DNA from: Massilia sp. Root351
GTDB lineage: Bacteria > Pseudomonadota > Gammaproteobacteria > Burkholderiales > Burkholderiaceae_D
DNA length: 64,000 nt
Assembly: GCF_001425045.1 (NCBI RefSeq)
Contig: NZ_LMDJ01000003.1
Location: forward strand, 135,276-199,275
Direction: 5' to 3'
The position numbers and the translations under genes were made by a program. The notes beneath the pieces were generated by a model. The model did no database searches and was not told the DNA's origin. It saw only the letters and a program-made list of their open reading frames with translations. Below are positions 16,975 through 26,876 of this stretch, one piece after another (the first letter of the stretch is position 1; each line of letters opens with the position of its first letter).

Positions 16975-17726
16975 ACCGGCTCTTCCGGCGCCTGCGTCGC
17001 CTTGACGAAAATCGGCGCCACCAGCAATCCCAGCTCGAACAGCACCCACATCGGAATCGCCAGCGAGAACTGGCTCACCACGTCCGGCGGCGTGACGATG
17101 GCGGCAATCACGAAGGCGCCCACAATCACGTACGGCCGCACTTCCTTCAGCTTGGACACCGACACGATACCCATGCGTACCAGCACCACCACCACCACCG
17201 GCACCTCGAAAGTGGCGCCGAAGGCCAGGCACATCGACATGACGAAATCGAGGTAGTTTTCAATGTCCGGCGTGACCGCGATCGACGAAGGTGAAAAATC
17301 CGAAATGAAGTGGAACACGCGGCCGAATACGAAGAAGTAGCAGAACGCCACCCCGGCCGCGAACAGCAGCGAGGACGAGATCACCAGCGGCGCGATCAGG
17401 CGCTTCTCGTGCGCGTACAGGCCGGGCGCTATGAAGGCCCACAACTGGTACAGCACCCACGGCAAGGCCAGGATGAAGGCCAGCAGCAGGGTCACCTTCA
17501 TCGGCACCAGGAAGGGGGAAATGACGCCGGTGGCGATCATCTTCGAGCCGGTGGGCAGCGAAGCGAGCATGGGCGCGGCGATGATGTCGTAGATGGCCGC
17601 CGGGCCCGGCCAGAACATCAGCGCGGCGCACACGATGGCGATACCGATCGAGGCTTTGACCAGGCGGTCGCGCAGCTCGATCAGGTGGGAGATGAATGTC
17701 TCCTCGACCGGGGTTTGTTCACTCAT
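16971..17726 (-). CDS. tatC: Sec-independent translocase subunit TatC
   Basis: TatC is the polytopic receptor of the twin-arginine pathway, exporting folded proteins across the inner membrane. The 251-residue product shows the N-terminal SHLIELRDRLVKA motif and the usual six hydrophobic segments, including PSSIAVTPDIENYLDFVMSM and AFGATFEVPVVVVVLVRMGI (the conserved Phe-Glu). It follows tatB with no gap (tatB stop at 17727, tatC start at 17726), so translational coupling is likely. It is convergent with and overlaps the coiled-coil gene by four bases. Confidence 0.97.
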   Translation of the reverse strand: MSEQTPVEETFISHLIELRDRLVKASIGIAIVCAALMFWPGPAAIYDIIAAPMLASLPTGSKMIATGVISPFLVPMKVTLLLAFILALPWVLYQLWAFIAPGLYAHEKRLIAPLVISSSLLFAAGVAFCYFFVFGRVFHFISDFSPSSIAVTPDIENYLDFVMSMCLAFGATFEVPVVVVVLVRMGIVSVSKLKEVRPYVIVGAFVIAAIVTPPDVVSQFSLAIPMWVLFELGLLVAPIFVKATQAPEEPV

Positions 17727-18221
17727 TTAGTAAAACGATGCAGGAGGTTTGCTGCTGGGGCGGAAGCGCGCGACCCGCGCGGCGCCGGACGTGACATGCA
17801 TGCGCGTGCCGTGCTGCTGCTTGTACCAGGCCGGCAGCGCCGAGGTGCGCACCAGGCGCTTGCGGCGGAACTCCTTGGCCTTGCGGGCCAGGTGCTCGGG
17901 GCTGGGCGGCACTTGCCCGTAATCGTGGCCCGGACTGCTGTCCTGCCAGGCGTTCTGTACCTCGGCCACGCTTTCCGAGATCGATTGCTCCACGCCCTGC
18001 TTGATCGACTGCGCGGTTTCCTGCACTTCTTTTTGCAAGTTGCGCAGCTCCTCCAGCTCGATTTCGCGGCTGACTTCGGATTTCACGTCGTGCAGGTAAC
18101 GCTGGGCGCGGCCGTACAGCGTCCCGACCATGCGCGCCACCTTGGGCAGCTTTTCCGGACCGATGACGATCAGCGCGACCACGCCGATGATGGCAAGTTT
18201 GGAGAGACCGAGATCGATCAT
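17727..18221 (-). CDS. tatB: Sec-independent translocase subunit TatB
   Basis: TatB forms the substrate-receptor complex with TatC. The 164-residue protein starts MIDLGLSKLAIIGVVALIVIG with the characteristic polar residue before a single membrane helix, then GPEKLPKVARMVG and a long amphipathic and charged helix (about 30-100). The basic, proline-containing C-terminal tail (about 115-164) is poorly conserved in the family. It lies between tatA (21-base gap) and tatC (no gap). Confidence 0.95.
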   Translation of the reverse strand: MIDLGLSKLAIIGVVALIVIGPEKLPKVARMVGTLYGRAQRYLHDVKSEVSREIELEELRNLQKEVQETAQSIKQGVEQSISESVAEVQNAWQDSSPGHDYGQVPPSPEHLARKAKEFRRKRLVRTSALPAWYKQQHGTRMHVTSGAARVARFRPSSKPPASFY

Positions 18222-18242
18222 AAACGCCTTAGCTGCAACGCA

Positions 18243-18485
18243 TTACAGCTTGTTTTTCTCTTTGGCTTCCACGTCGATGGTGGACTTGTCCGCCACTTGC
18301 TGGGTGCTGCCTGGCGTGCCGGGTGCAGCGGCCTTGTTTTCCTCTTCGCCGCCCTTCACGCCATCCTTGAAGCCCTTCACTGCCTTGCCCACGTCCGAGC
18401 CGATATTGCCCAGTTTTTTGGTGCCGAAGACCAGCATGATAATTACCAGTACCACCAGCCAGTGCCAGATGCTCATCGAACCCAT
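18243..18485 (-). CDS. tatA: Sec-independent translocase subunit TatA
   Basis: TatA oligomerises to form the transport passage of the Tat system. The ~80-residue product has the N-terminal [21 protein letters not shown] helix with the FGxKKL hinge, an amphipathic helix and an acidic/lysine tail. The second of two adjacent ATGs (18485) is chosen because AAGGGGA sits about six bases upstream; 18488 is possible. About 135 bp separate it from hinT, including an 8-bp AT-rich dyad at 18582-18601, so tatABC may have its own promoter despite being co-directional with the his genes. Confidence 0.95.
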   Translation of the reverse strand: MGSMSIWHWLVVLVIIMLVFGTKKLGNIGSDVGKAVKGFKDGVKGGEEENKAAAPGTPGSTQQVADKSTIDVEAKEKNKL

Positions 18486-18621
18486 CATATTCCCCTTGCG
18501 GAACGCAACGCGCCCCAAAAAATTGCGGTTAGTGCGGACAGTATACGCGAAGCGCGCCTGTCATGTGCTTGTCATGAAGTAGTAGCAATATTTATTGCTA
18601 CCGTACTAGTTCGTCAGGGCC

Positions 18622-18993
18622 TCAGCGCTCGTGGCGCCACGGGTGCGGGCCGCCGATCACGTGCAGGTGCAGGTGGTAGATTTCCTGGCCGCCGTCCGGT
18701 CCGCTGTTAATCACCGTCTTGTAACCGCGCTGCGGCGCGCCGTCCTCGTCGTAAGCCACAGCCACGCCGTGCTCTTCGGCCAGGCGCGGCGCCAGCGCCA
18801 GCATCTTGCCCAACAGCGGCGCATGGCCGGCGCTGCAGTCCGACAGGGTGCCGATGTGGGTCTTGGGGATCACCAGCAGGTGCACCGGCGCGTGCGGGTG
18901 GATGTCCTTGAAGGCGAGCAAGTCTTCGTCTTCATACACGATGGTGGAGGGAATCTTTTTCTCGGCAATCTTGCAAAACAGGCAGTTTTCCAC
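18622..18993 (-). CDS. hinT: histidine triad nucleotide-binding protein (HinT)
   Basis: This 123-residue HIT-family protein hydrolyses purine nucleotide phosphoramidates. The triad HLHLHVIGG is near residue 108 and the N-terminal zinc-type CLFCKI is present. The start is GTG at 18993, with GGAG about seven bases upstream; there is no better ATG. It follows hisE after only 15 bases, a common arrangement in betaproteobacteria, so it is probably the distal gene of the his transcript. Confidence 0.95.
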   Translation of the reverse strand: MENCLFCKIAEKKIPSTIVYEDEDLLAFKDIHPHAPVHLLVIPKTHIGTLSDCSAGHAPLLGKMLALAPRLAEEHGVAVAYDEDGAPQRGYKTVINSGPDGGQEIYHLHLHVIGGPHPWRHER

Positions 18994-19008
18994 AACAACT
19001 CCAGTAAG

Positions 19009-19347
19009 TTATTCTTTGCGGGACGCTTTTTCCTCGATGCCGGACACGCCTTCGCGGCGCGCCAGCTCGTCGAGCACCTGTTGCGGCGTTAAACCGAACT
19101 GGGCCAGCATCACCATCGAATGGAACCACAAGTCGGCGCATTCGTACAGTACTTTGGAAGTATCGCCGCCGTGGCGCGCGTCTTTCGAGGCCATCACGAA
19201 CTCGGTGGCCTCCTCGCCGACCTTTTTCAGGATGGCGTCGTCGCCCTTGGCGAACAGCTTGGCCACGTAGGACGTGGCCGGGTCGCCGCCGTTGGCCGGC
19301 TTGCGCGACTCGATGGTGGCCGCTACGCGGTCCAGGATGGTGCTCAT
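19009..19347 (-). CDS. hisE: phosphoribosyl-ATP pyrophosphatase
   Basis: HisE hydrolyses phosphoribosyl-ATP to phosphoribosyl-AMP, the second step of histidine synthesis. The 112-residue all-helical protein has the MazG-like metal site [16 protein letters not shown] and [14 protein letters not shown]. The start ATG at 19347 overlaps the hisI stop as ATGA, so the genes are translationally coupled; longer in-frame extensions upstream run inside hisI and are not used. HisI and HisE are separate proteins here rather than the enterobacterial fusion. Confidence 0.95.
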   Translation of the reverse strand: MSTILDRVAATIESRKPANGGDPATSYVAKLFAKGDDAILKKVGEEATEFVMASKDARHGGDTSKVLYECADLWFHSMVMLAQFGLTPQQVLDELARREGVSGIEEKASRKE

Positions 19348-19784
19348 TTGCTTTTCGCTTCCGTGTAAATCGTGTCCGGGTCTTTCAGCACCGGCTCCCT
19401 GGCCTGCCAGTCGCCCTCTTTGGCGTCGCCGTCGAATTTGTTGAAGAAACAGGAGTGGCGGCCGGTGTGGCAGGCGATGCCGCCGGCCTGCTCGATCTTC
19501 AGCAGCACCACGTCCTCGTCGCAGTCCAGCCGGATCTCCAGCACCTTCTGCACGTGGCCCGATTCCTCGCCCTTGTGCCACAGCTTCTTGCGCGAGCGGC
19601 TCCAGTACACCGCCTCGCCCAGCTCCACCGTTTTATACAGCGCGTCGCGGTTCATCCAGGCGAACATCAGCACGTCGTTGCTGCCCGCCTCCTGCGCGAT
19701 CACCGGCACCAGGCCGTGTTCGTCCCACTTGATCTTGTTCAGCCACTTGGCCTTGGCCACGCTGGGCGTCTGTGTCGGCATCAT
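19344..19784 (-). CDS. hisI: phosphoribosyl-AMP cyclohydrolase
   Basis: HisI opens the adenine ring of phosphoribosyl-AMP in the third step of histidine synthesis. The 146-residue product has [20 protein letters not shown], the metal-binding DCDEDVVL (about 105) and HTGRHSCFF with the zinc cysteine (about 120). ATG at 19784 (MMPTQ) is chosen; a GTG 27 bases upstream is in frame, but the N-terminal extension is unusual for the family. It lies 33 bases after hisF and overlaps hisE by four bases. Confidence 0.93.
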   Translation of the reverse strand: MMPTQTPSVAKAKWLNKIKWDEHGLVPVIAQEAGSNDVLMFAWMNRDALYKTVELGEAVYWSRSRKKLWHKGEESGHVQKVLEIRLDCDEDVVLLKIEQAGGIACHTGRHSCFFNKFDGDAKEGDWQAREPVLKDPDTIYTEAKSK

Positions 19785-19817
19785 GATACGGTTTTCCTTA
19801 TGTCTAGCCACTAAGCA

Positions 19818-20579
19818 TCAGCTCAGGCGCATCGGAATGCCCTGCTGCGCCATGAAGCGCTTGGCTTCCTGCACGGTGTGCTGGCCATAGTGGAAAATGC
19901 TGGCCGCCAGCACGGCGTCCGCGCGGCCCAGCTTGACGCCGTCGGCCAGATCCTGCAAGCCGCCCACGCCGCCCGAGGCGATCACCGGGATGCCCACCGC
20001 GTCCGACACGGCGCGCGTCAGGCCCAGGTCGAAGCCGGACTTGGTGCCGTCGCGGTCCATGCTGGTGAGCAGCAATTCGCCGGCGCCCAGCGATTCCATT
20101 TTCTGCGCCCAGGCGACCGCGTCCAGGCCTGTGGCCTTGCGTCCGCCGTGGGTAAACACTTCCCAGCGGCCGGGCTGCACCTGCTTGGCGTCGATCGCCA
20201 CCACGATGCACTGCGAACCGTGCTTTTGCGAGGCGTCGAACACCAGTTGCGGATTGGTCACGGCCGAGGTATTCATGCTGACCTTGTCGGCGCCGGCGTT
20301 GAGCAGGCGGCGCACATCGGCCACCTCGCGCACGCCGCCGCCCACGGTCAGCGGAATGAAGACCTGCGACGCCACCGCTTCGATGATGTCGAGGATCAGG
20401 CCGCGGTTGTCCGAGGAGGCGGTAATGTCGAGGAAGGTCAGTTCGTCGGCGCCCTGCTGGTCGTAGCGGCGCGCGATTTCCACCGGGTCGCCGGCGTCGC
20501 GCAGCTCGGTGAAGTTGACGCCTTTGACGACGCGGCCGTCGGTCACGTCCAGGCAGGGGATGATGCGTTTTGCAAGCAT
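19818..20579 (-). CDS. hisF: imidazole glycerol phosphate synthase cyclase subunit
   Basis: HisF, with HisH, makes imidazole glycerol phosphate and AICAR. The 253-residue TIM barrel starts [20 protein letters not shown] with the catalytic Asp11. The second half-barrel carries IDAKQ (Asp near 130) and the phosphate-binding [12 protein letters not shown]. It begins seven bases after the hisA stop within the his operon. Confidence 0.97.
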   Translation of the reverse strand: MLAKRIIPCLDVTDGRVVKGVNFTELRDAGDPVEIARRYDQQGADELTFLDITASSDNRGLILDIIEAVASQVFIPLTVGGGVREVADVRRLLNAGADKVSMNTSAVTNPQLVFDASQKHGSQCIVVAIDAKQVQPGRWEVFTHGGRKATGLDAVAWAQKMESLGAGELLLTSMDRDGTKSGFDLGLTRAVSDAVGIPVIASGGVGGLQDLADGVKLGRADAVLAASIFHYGQHTVQEAKRFMAQQGIPMRLS

Positions 20580-20586
20580 GGTGGGA

Positions 20587-21366
20587 TCAGTCTTCCAGAC
20601 TGCCTTCCGTCAGTTCGTCGGCGCGCAGCTGCGCCGTGTTCAAGTCGAGCGTGCCTTCGTAGATCGAACGGCCGCAGATCACGCCTTCGATGCCTTCGTC
20701 CTGCACCGCGCACAGCGCTTCCACGTCGGAAATGTTGTGCAGGCCGCCGGAGGCGATCACGGGTATCTTCACCGCCTGCGCCAGTTTCACGGTCGCTTCG
20801 ATGTTCACCCCGCCCATCATGCCGTCGCGGCCGATGTCGGTGTAGATGATGGATTCCACGCCGTAAGCTTCGAATTTCTGCGCCAGGTCGATCACCTCGT
20901 GGCCGGACATCTTGCTCCAGCCGTCGGTGGCCACCTTGCCGTCCTTGGCGTCCAGGCCGACGATGATGTGGCCCGGGAAGGCGCCGCAGGCATCGTGCAG
21001 GAAGCCCGGGCTTTTCACGGCGGCGGTGCCGATGATGACGTAGGTGATGCCGGCGTCCAGGTAGCGCTCGATGGTGTCGAGGTCGCGGATGCCGCCGCCC
21101 AGCTGCACGGGGATCTCGTCGATGTCGTTTTCCTCGGCGAAGTCCTGCACCGCCTTCAGGATGGCCTTAATGGCGCCTTCGTTTTTCGGCTTGCCGGCGA
21201 AGGCGCCGTTCAGGTCCACCAGGTGCAGGCGGCGCGCGCCCTGCTTGAGCCAGTGCAGCGCCATGTCGGCCGGGTCTTCGGAAAATACGGTAGCAAGTTC
21301 CATATCGCCCTGTTTCAGGCGTACGCAGTGACCGTCTTTGAGGTCGATGGCAGGAATGAGCAGCAT
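20587..21366 (-). CDS. hisA: phosphoribosylformimino-AICAR ribotide isomerase
   Basis: HisA isomerises ProFAR to PRFAR in the fourth step of histidine synthesis. The 259-residue TIM barrel has [20 protein letters not shown] with catalytic Asp8, [32 protein letters not shown] (catalytic Asp near 130-140) and [12 protein letters not shown]. It is paralogous to the adjacent hisF, as expected from the ancient duplication. Confidence 0.97.
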   Translation of the reverse strand: MLLIPAIDLKDGHCVRLKQGDMELATVFSEDPADMALHWLKQGARRLHLVDLNGAFAGKPKNEGAIKAILKAVQDFAEENDIDEIPVQLGGGIRDLDTIERYLDAGITYVIIGTAAVKSPGFLHDACGAFPGHIIVGLDAKDGKVATDGWSKMSGHEVIDLAQKFEAYGVESIIYTDIGRDGMMGGVNIEATVKLAQAVKIPVIASGGLHNISDVEALCAVQDEGIEGVICGRSIYEGTLDLNTAQLRADELTEGSLED

Positions 21367-21418
21367 AGTATGTGTGAGTTGAAAGGTTTAGGGTTGCCGA
21401 AGGTGACTGATAAGTTTC

Positions 21419-22057
21419 TTACGGTTGCCAATGCACGAAATTCTTGTACAGCTGCAGGCCCACGGCGGCGCTCTTCTCCGGGTGGAACTGCGTGGCGAAC
21501 ACGTTGTCGCGCGCCACGGCAGAGCAGAACGGCGCGCCGTACACGGTCTCGCCCACGCTGTGCGCGTCGTCGCCCGGCTGCACGTAGTAGCTGTGCACAA
21601 AATAAAAATAGCTGTTGTCCGGGATCCCGGCCCACATGGGGTGAGACGCGCGCTGGCGCACTTGGTTCCAGCCCATCTGCGGCACCTTGAAGCGCGAACC
21701 GTCCTGCTGCAGCTGGCCGTCCAGCTGGAAGCGCACCACCTTGCCCGGCAACAAACCCAGGCCCAGCGCACCGCCCTCTTCCGACGAGTCGAACAGCATT
21801 TGTTCGCCGATGCACACGCCCATCAGCGGCTTGCTCTCGGCCGCGCGCAGCAGCGCGTCCTGCACGCCGGACTCGCGCAGGCTGCGCATGCAGTCCGGCA
21901 TGGCGCCCTGGCCGGGCAGCACGATGCGGTCGGCATTTTCAATGTCGGCCACTTGCCCCGAAATAACGATATCGGCTTCCGGCGCCACGGCGCGCAGCGC
22001 TTGCGCCACCGAGCGCAGGTTGCCCATGCCGTAATCCACAACAACAATTTTCTTCAT
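21419..22057 (-). CDS. hisH: imidazole glycerol phosphate synthase glutamine amidotransferase subunit
   Basis: HisH hydrolyses glutamine and channels ammonia through HisF. The 212-residue class I amidotransferase starts [16 protein letters not shown], has the nucleophile in [13 protein letters not shown] (Cys near 83) and the His-Glu of [12 protein letters not shown] (about 190). ATG at 22057 is chosen because homologues start at this motif; the upstream in-frame sequence is low-complexity readthrough from hisB. Confidence 0.96.
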   Translation of the reverse strand: MKKIVVVDYGMGNLRSVAQALRAVAPEADIVISGQVADIENADRIVLPGQGAMPDCMRSLRESGVQDALLRAAESKPLMGVCIGEQMLFDSSEEGGALGLGLLPGKVVRFQLDGQLQQDGSRFKVPQMGWNQVRQRASHPMWAGIPDNSYFYFVHSYYVQPGDDAHSVGETVYGAPFCSAVARDNVFATQFHPEKSAAVGLQLYKNFVHWQP

Positions 22058-22115
22058 AGTGCCATTCAAGCAGAGACAGCGCGGCCCGCGCAAGGGCGAA
22101 CCGCGCTGCGATTGA

Positions 22116-22706
22116 TTACAAGCTACCTTTGGTCGACGGTATGGTGCCCGCTGCGCGTTCGTCCAGCGTGGTGGCCATGCGCAGCGCGCGGCCGAAAGCC
22201 TTGAACACGGTTTCGCACTGGTGGTGCGCATTGGTGCCGCGCAAGTTGTCGATATGCAATGTCACCAGCGCATGGTTGACGAAACCGCGGAAAAATTCCA
22301 GCGTCAGGTCGACGTCGAAGCCGCCTATCATGGCGCGGGTAAACGGGATGTGGTATTCGATGCCTGGGCGGCCGGAAAAATCGATCACCACGCGCGACAG
22401 CGCCTCATCCAGCGGCACGTAGGAGTGGCCGTAGCGCACGATGCCCTTCTTGTCGCCGATGGCCTTGGCGAACGCCATGCCCAGCGTGATGCCCACGTCT
22501 TCCACAGTGTGGTGGTTGTCGATATGGATGTCGCCGGTGGCTTCCACTTCCAGGTCGAACAGGCCGTGGCGGGCGATCTGGTCCAGCATGTGGTCCAGGA
22601 AGGGGACGCCCGTGTTCAGCTTCTGCACGCCGGTGCCATCCAGGTTGATGGCGACACGGATCTGGGTCTCGTTGGTGTTGCGGGTGATTTCTGCGGTGCG
22701 GTTCAT
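22116..22706 (-). CDS. hisB: imidazoleglycerol-phosphate dehydratase
   Basis: This monofunctional HisB dehydrates imidazole glycerol phosphate to imidazole acetol phosphate with two manganese ions. The 196-residue protein has the two metal-binding blocks [14 protein letters not shown] (about 60-75) and [15 protein letters not shown] (about 155-170). It lacks the HisN-type phosphatase domain fused in E. coli, so histidinol phosphatase must be encoded elsewhere. ATG at 22706 gives the usual N-terminus [15 protein letters not shown]. Confidence 0.96.
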   Translation of the reverse strand: MNRTAEITRNTNETQIRVAINLDGTGVQKLNTGVPFLDHMLDQIARHGLFDLEVEATGDIHIDNHHTVEDVGITLGMAFAKAIGDKKGIVRYGHSYVPLDEALSRVVIDFSGRPGIEYHIPFTRAMIGGFDVDLTLEFFRGFVNHALVTLHIDNLRGTNAHHQCETVFKAFGRALRMATTLDERAAGTIPSTKGSL

Positions 22707-22725
22707 GGAAAGCTCTACGTTGGTC

Positions 22726-23817
22726 TTAGGCTGCCTGCGATGCTTTAAATGCTTCGAGGAAAGCGGCGTTCTCTTCCGGGGTGCTGACCGTGATACGCAG
22801 ACAATTGGCCAGTACACTGTGCATTTTACCCACATTTTTGACCAGTACCTTACGGGACAACAGATAGGTATTAGCGGCGTCGGCGTCGGGCACCCGGGCG
22901 AGGATGAAATTGGCGGCGGAGGGGAACACTTGCACGCCGGGTACGGCGGCCAAGGCCTCTGCCAGCAGTGCGCGTTGTTCGCGCAGAATGGCGGCTTGCT
23001 GGTTGAGCACGTCGAGGTTGTCGAGTGCGAATTCGGCGGCGACTTGCGTCAGCACGTTCACATTATACGGCGGACGGACCTTGTCGAACTGTTCCAGCAA
23101 TTTCGGGGCCGCCGACATGTAGCCGAGGCGGATGCCGGCCAGGCCCAGTTTGGACACGGTGCGCATCACCACCAGATTGTCGAATTCCGGCAGGCGGTGC
23201 ATGAAGCTCTGCTGGGCGAACGGCTCGTAGGCCTCGTCCACCACGGCCAGGCCGGTGTCGCCCAGCGCCTCGATGATGGCGACGATGTCATCCGCACTGA
23301 ACAGGTTGCCGGTCGGGTTGTTCGGATACGACAGGTAGACCAGGGCCGGCTGGTGCCGGGCGATGGCGGCCAGCATGGCGGGCAGGTCCAGGGTCAGGTC
23401 GTCCTTCAGCGGCACGCCGACAAAGTCCATGCCGGCAAATTGCGCCGAGCGGGCGTACATGACGAAGGTGGGCACCGGCGCCAGCACCACGGCGCGGCGG
23501 TCCTGGCGGGCGCAGGCCATGTCCAGGATGGAGATCAGCTCGTCGGAGCCGTTGCCCAGCAGGACGTCGTAGCCGGCCGGCACGCCGAGGTGCTTGCAGA
23601 TGCGTTCCTTGACGCTGGCGTAGGAGGCCACCGGGTAGCGGTTCAGCGCCACGGCGGCCAGGCGGCCGGCCAGCTCGGCGGCCAGATGCGCGGGCAGCGG
23701 ATAAGGATTTTCCATCGCGTCCAGTTTGATAAAACCGCTTGCATCTGCCACGTGGTAGCCTGGAACGGCCAGTACGTCGGAACGGATGGTGTTGCGGATG
23801 AGACTGTCGATGGACAT
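22726..23817 (-). CDS. hisC: histidinol-phosphate aminotransferase
   Basis: HisC transaminates imidazole acetol phosphate with glutamate, using PLP. The 363-residue fold type I enzyme has [11 protein letters not shown] at the N-terminus, [26 protein letters not shown] (about 170) and the Schiff-base lysine in [15 protein letters not shown] (about 225). AAGGAG lies about nine bases before the ATG at 23817. The gene starts 18 bases after the stop of the embedded methyltransferase gene. Confidence 0.96.
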   Translation of the reverse strand: MSIDSLIRNTIRSDVLAVPGYHVADASGFIKLDAMENPYPLPAHLAAELAGRLAAVALNRYPVASYASVKERICKHLGVPAGYDVLLGNGSDELISILDMACARQDRRAVVLAPVPTFVMYARSAQFAGMDFVGVPLKDDLTLDLPAMLAAIARHQPALVYLSYPNNPTGNLFSADDIVAIIEALGDTGLAVVDEAYEPFAQQSFMHRLPEFDNLVVMRTVSKLGLAGIRLGYMSAAPKLLEQFDKVRPPYNVNVLTQVAAEFALDNLDVLNQQAAILREQRALLAEALAAVPGVQVFPSAANFILARVPDADAANTYLLSRKVLVKNVGKMHSVLANCLRITVSTPEENAAFLEAFKASQAA

Positions 23818-23835
23818 CTTGCTGCACTCCTTAAC

Positions 23836-24861
23836 TTAAATGGTAACTTCTTCGGGGGGCGCCTTTTTCACGGCCCGTGATCGCTTGGGCGCGGCTGCCG
23901 TGGGGGCGGCGGCGGCTTTCTTGGTTGCGGCTTTCTTGATTGCGGCTTTCTTGATTGCGGCTTTCTTTGTTGCGGCTTTCTTTATTGCGGCGTTCTTTGC
24001 CGGCGCGGCCGCCTTGGCCGTTGCTGCGGCTTTGGCCTTCGGCCGGGCCTCGGACTTCGGCTTGGCCGGCGCATCCGGCGCCGCCGCCAGCGCCAGCGCC
24101 TCGAGCGTTTCCAGCGCGGCCAGGCGCTGGTTGATGATGGCGCAGTATTGCGGGTTCAGTTCGAAACCGACGAACTGGCGCCCGCAGCGGCGCGCGGCCA
24201 GCGCGGTGGTGCCGCTGCCCATGAACAGGTCCAGCACCACGCCGCCCGGCGGGCACGAGGCCTTGACCATGCGCTCGATGATCTCCAGCGGCTTCTGGGT
24301 CGGATGGTCGGCCCGCTCCGGGTGCTCGCGGTGCAGGCGCGACACGCTCCACACGTCCTTCGGGTTGTAGCCCACTTCCAGCCACTTGGCGCCGATGAAG
24401 ATGGAACGCGAGCGCGCCTTCTTGGTCTCGGCGTCGTAGGGAATGCGCACGGCGTCCAGGTCGAAGTAGTAGTCCTTGCGGCCGACGAAAAAGCCCACCG
24501 TGTCGTGCACCGACGAATAGCTGCGCACGCTGCCGCCCATGGACGGCACGCGGCGGTCCCAGATGATTTCATTCATCATCGTCATGCGCTGTTTCAGCAT
24601 GACGAAGATCTCCGGCGAAAAGCGCCAGGTCAAAAAGATGTACAGGCTGCCGTTCGGCTTGAGCTTGGGCAGCGCCGCGTCGATCCACTGCTCGGTCCAG
24701 CGCAGGTATTCCTCCACCGTTTGCTGGTCCGACGCATTGCCGTAGTCCTTGCCCAGGTTGTAGGGCGGATCGGTCAGGATCAGGTCGACGGCGCCGTCCG
24801 GGATGCGCGCCAGTCCGGCCAGCGCATCCTCGCAGAAGACCTGGTTCAGCCAGTCGCTCAT
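23836..24861 (-). CDS. DNA methyltransferase (beta-class, adenine-N6 or cytosine-N4) with Lys/Ala-rich C-terminal tail
   Basis: The 341-residue protein has motif IV DPPYNLGKDYGN early (about 30-41) and motif I FMGSGTTALAARRCG late (about 211-225), the beta-class order shared by CcrM- and YhdJ-like enzymes; HPTQKPLEI precedes motif I. Residues from about 287 to the end form a tail of [I/T]KKAA pentapeptides like the C-terminus of histone H1 or AlgP. The gene sits between hisD and hisC, and its ATG shares one base with the hisD stop (TGATG), so it is coupled to histidine operon translation. No restriction endonuclease is nearby, suggesting an orphan methylase. The target sequence cannot be told from the protein. 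Confidence 0.9.
   Translation of the reverse strand: MSDWLNQVFCEDALAGLARIPDGAVDLILTDPPYNLGKDYGNASDQQTVEEYLRWTEQWIDAALPKLKPNGSLYIFLTWRFSPEIFVMLKQRMTMMNEIIWDRRVPSMGGSVRSYSSVHDTVGFFVGRKDYYFDLDAVRIPYDAETKKARSRSIFIGAKWLEVGYNPKDVWSVSRLHREHPERADHPTQKPLEIIERMVKASCPPGGVVLDLFMGSGTTALAARRCGRQFVGFELNPQYCAIINQRLAALETLEALALAAAPDAPAKPKSEARPKAKAAATAKAAAPAKNAAIKKAATKKAAIKKAAIKKAATKKAAAAPTAAAPKRSRAVKKAPPEEVTI
23912..24001 (-). repeat. six tandem 15-bp repeats encoding the [I/T]KKAA tail
   Basis: Six consecutive 15-bp units begin at 23912; on the + strand a typical unit is GCGGCTTTCTTGATT. The second and third are identical and the others differ at one to four positions. They encode lysine-alanine pentapeptides and are open to slippage-based length change. 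Confidence 0.9.
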
Positions 24862-26192
24862 CAGTTGCTTCCGCCGGCCTTGATGCGCAACTCGGCGCTG
24901 CGGGCGTGCGCCTGCAGGCCTTCGCCGTAAGCCAGTTCGGCCGCCACTTTGCCCAGCGTTTGCGCGCCGGCCTCGGACACGAAGATGATGGACGAGCGCT
25001 TCTGGAAGTCGTACACGCCCAGCGGCGACGAGAAGCGCGCGGTGCGCGACGTCGGCAGCACGTGGTTCGGGCCGCAGCAATAGTCGCCCAGCGACTCGGA
25101 CGAGAAGCGGCCCAGGAACATGGCGCCGGCGTGGCGGATCTTGTCGGCCCACTGCTGCGGTTCCAGCGCCGAGATTTCCAGGTGCTCGGCGGCGATGCTG
25201 TTGGCGATGGCGCAGGCCTGGTCCATGTCGCGCACCTTGACCAGCGCGCCGCGGTCGTTCAGCGAGGTGCGGATCACGTCCTGGCGCGGCATCGTGGGCA
25301 GCAGCTTGTTGATGCTGGCCTCCACCTGCGCGATGTAGCCAGCGTCCGGGCACAACAGGATGGCCTGCGCCAGCTCGTCGTGCTCGGCCTGCGAGAACAG
25401 GTCCATGGCCACCCAGTCCGGGTCGGTGCTGCCGTCGCACACGATCAGGATCTCGGACGGGCCGGCGATCATGTCGATGCCAACGGTGCCGAACACGCGG
25501 CGCTTGGCCGCGGCCACGTAGGCGTTGCCGGGGCCAACGATCTTGTCGACGGCGGCGATGCTCTCGGTGCCGTAGGCCAGCGCGCCGACCGCCTGCGCGC
25601 CGCCGATGGTGATGACGCGGGTGACGCCGGCCAGCGCGGCGGCGGCCAGCACCATCTGGTTCTTCACGCCGTCCGGGGTCGGCACCACCATGATGATTTC
25701 GCTCACGCCCGCCACTTGCGCGGGAATCGCGTTCATCAGCACCGACGAGGGATAGGCGGCCTTGCCGCCCGGGACGTAGATGCCGACGCGGTCCAGCGGC
25801 GTGATGCGCTGGCCCAACACGGTGCCGTCAGGCTCGGTGTAGCTGAAGCCTTGCAGCTCCTGCTTCTGGCGCTCGTGGAACACGCGGATACGGTCGGCCG
25901 CCACTTGCAGCGCAGCGCGCTGGGTTGCCGGCAGCGCCGCCAGCGCGGCTTGCAGTTCGGCCTGCGGCAAGTCCAGCGTGTCCACCGAGGCAGCGCCGCC
26001 GTTGGGCAGGCGGTCGAAGCGGTTGGTGTATTCCAGCACGGCGGCATTGCCGCGCGCTTTCACGTCGGCCAGGATCTTGGCCACGGCGGTTTCGATGGCG
26101 TCGTCGGTGGACGCTTCGAAGGCCAGCAGCGCGTCCAGGGTCGGCTTGAAATCGGCGGCCGAGGAATCGAGTTTGCGGATCTGGATAGCCAT
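24861..26192 (-). CDS. hisD: histidinol dehydrogenase
   Basis: HisD oxidises histidinol to histidine in two NAD-dependent steps with zinc. The 443-residue product has [20 protein letters not shown] (about 125), [32 protein letters not shown] and [26 protein letters not shown] supplies a metal-ligand region. ATG at 26192 overlaps the hisG stop by one base (TAATG). Longer in-frame extensions upstream lie within hisG and are discarded. The stop overlaps the methyltransferase start by one base. Confidence 0.97.
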   Translation of the reverse strand: MAIQIRKLDSSAADFKPTLDALLAFEASTDDAIETAVAKILADVKARGNAAVLEYTNRFDRLPNGGAASVDTLDLPQAELQAALAALPATQRAALQVAADRIRVFHERQKQELQGFSYTEPDGTVLGQRITPLDRVGIYVPGGKAAYPSSVLMNAIPAQVAGVSEIIMVVPTPDGVKNQMVLAAAALAGVTRVITIGGAQAVGALAYGTESIAAVDKIVGPGNAYVAAAKRRVFGTVGIDMIAGPSEILIVCDGSTDPDWVAMDLFSQAEHDELAQAILLCPDAGYIAQVEASINKLLPTMPRQDVIRTSLNDRGALVKVRDMDQACAIANSIAAEHLEISALEPQQWADKIRHAGAMFLGRFSSESLGDYCCGPNHVLPTSRTARFSSPLGVYDFQKRSSIIFVSEAGAQTLGKVAAELAYGEGLQAHARSAELRIKAGGSN

Positions 26193-26866
26193 TACTTCAC
26201 CTTTTTCGAAGCACGCTCGAACGCTTCGATAATCGGTTGCAGACGCTGGCGCTTGAGCTTGAGCGCCGCCTGGTTCACCACCAGGCGCGAGGAGATGTCC
26301 ATGATCTCTTCGACTTCCACCAGGTTGTTGGCGCGCAGCGTGCTGCCGGTCGACACCAGGTCGACGATGGCGTCCGACAGGCCGACCAGCGGCGCCAGCT
26401 CCATCGAGCCGTACAGCTTGATCAGGTCCACGTGCACGCCCTTGGCGGCGAAGTGCTCGCGCGCGGTGGTGGTAAACTTGGTGGCCACGCGCAGGCGCGC
26501 GCCCTGGCGCACCGCCGCTTCGTAGTCGAAGCCGGATTTCACAGCGACCGACATGCGGCACTGCGCGATGTTCAGATCCACCGGCTGGTACAGGCCCTCG
26601 CCGCCGTGCTCGATCAGCACGTCCTTGCCGGCCACGCCGAAGTCCGCCGCGCCGTGCTGCACATAGGTCGGCACATCGGTGGCGCGCACAATCAGCACGC
26701 GCACATTGGGGTCGTTGGTGGCCAGGATCAGCTTGCGCGAAGTTTCCGGATTCTCGGTGACGGTGATGCCGGCCGCTTCCAGCAGCGGCAAGGTGTCTTC
26801 GAAAATACGGCCCTTCGACAGCGCAAGGATCAGCTGGGAATTGGCGTCGCTGTTAAATCCGCTCAT
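26192..26866 (-). CDS. hisG: ATP phosphoribosyltransferase, short form
   Basis: HisG condenses ATP with PRPP in the committed step of histidine synthesis. The 224-residue protein is the short form: it has [21 protein letters not shown], the PRPP loop [20 protein letters not shown] (about 170-190) and ends without the C-terminal regulatory domain. In organisms with this form activity and feedback inhibition need the HisZ partner, which is not in this window. It is the first his gene, 10 bases after murA, so no his-specific leader or attenuator is present. Confidence 0.97.
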   Translation of the reverse strand: MSGFNSDANSQLILALSKGRIFEDTLPLLEAAGITVTENPETSRKLILATNDPNVRVLIVRATDVPTYVQHGAADFGVAGKDVLIEHGGEGLYQPVDLNIAQCRMSVAVKSGFDYEAAVRQGARLRVATKFTTTAREHFAAKGVHVDLIKLYGSMELAPLVGLSDAIVDLVSTGSTLRANNLVEVEEIMDISSRLVVNQAALKLKRQRLQPIIEAFERASKKVK

Positions 26867-26876
26867 GATGGTCTCT

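Noticed and set aside
18582..18601. Dyad GTAGCAAT-ATTT-ATTGCTAC between hinT and tatA
   Set aside because: It could be a terminator or operator, but it has no U-run and no recurring copy; too little support for a separate call.
23912..24001. 15-bp repeats considered as a non-coding satellite
   Set aside because: They are in frame and encode the lysine-alanine tail of the methyltransferase.
26193..26561. N-terminal extension of hisD through hisG
   Set aside because: The extension is the shifted frame of hisG; ATG at 26192 gives the standard HisD N-terminus and a TAATG coupling.
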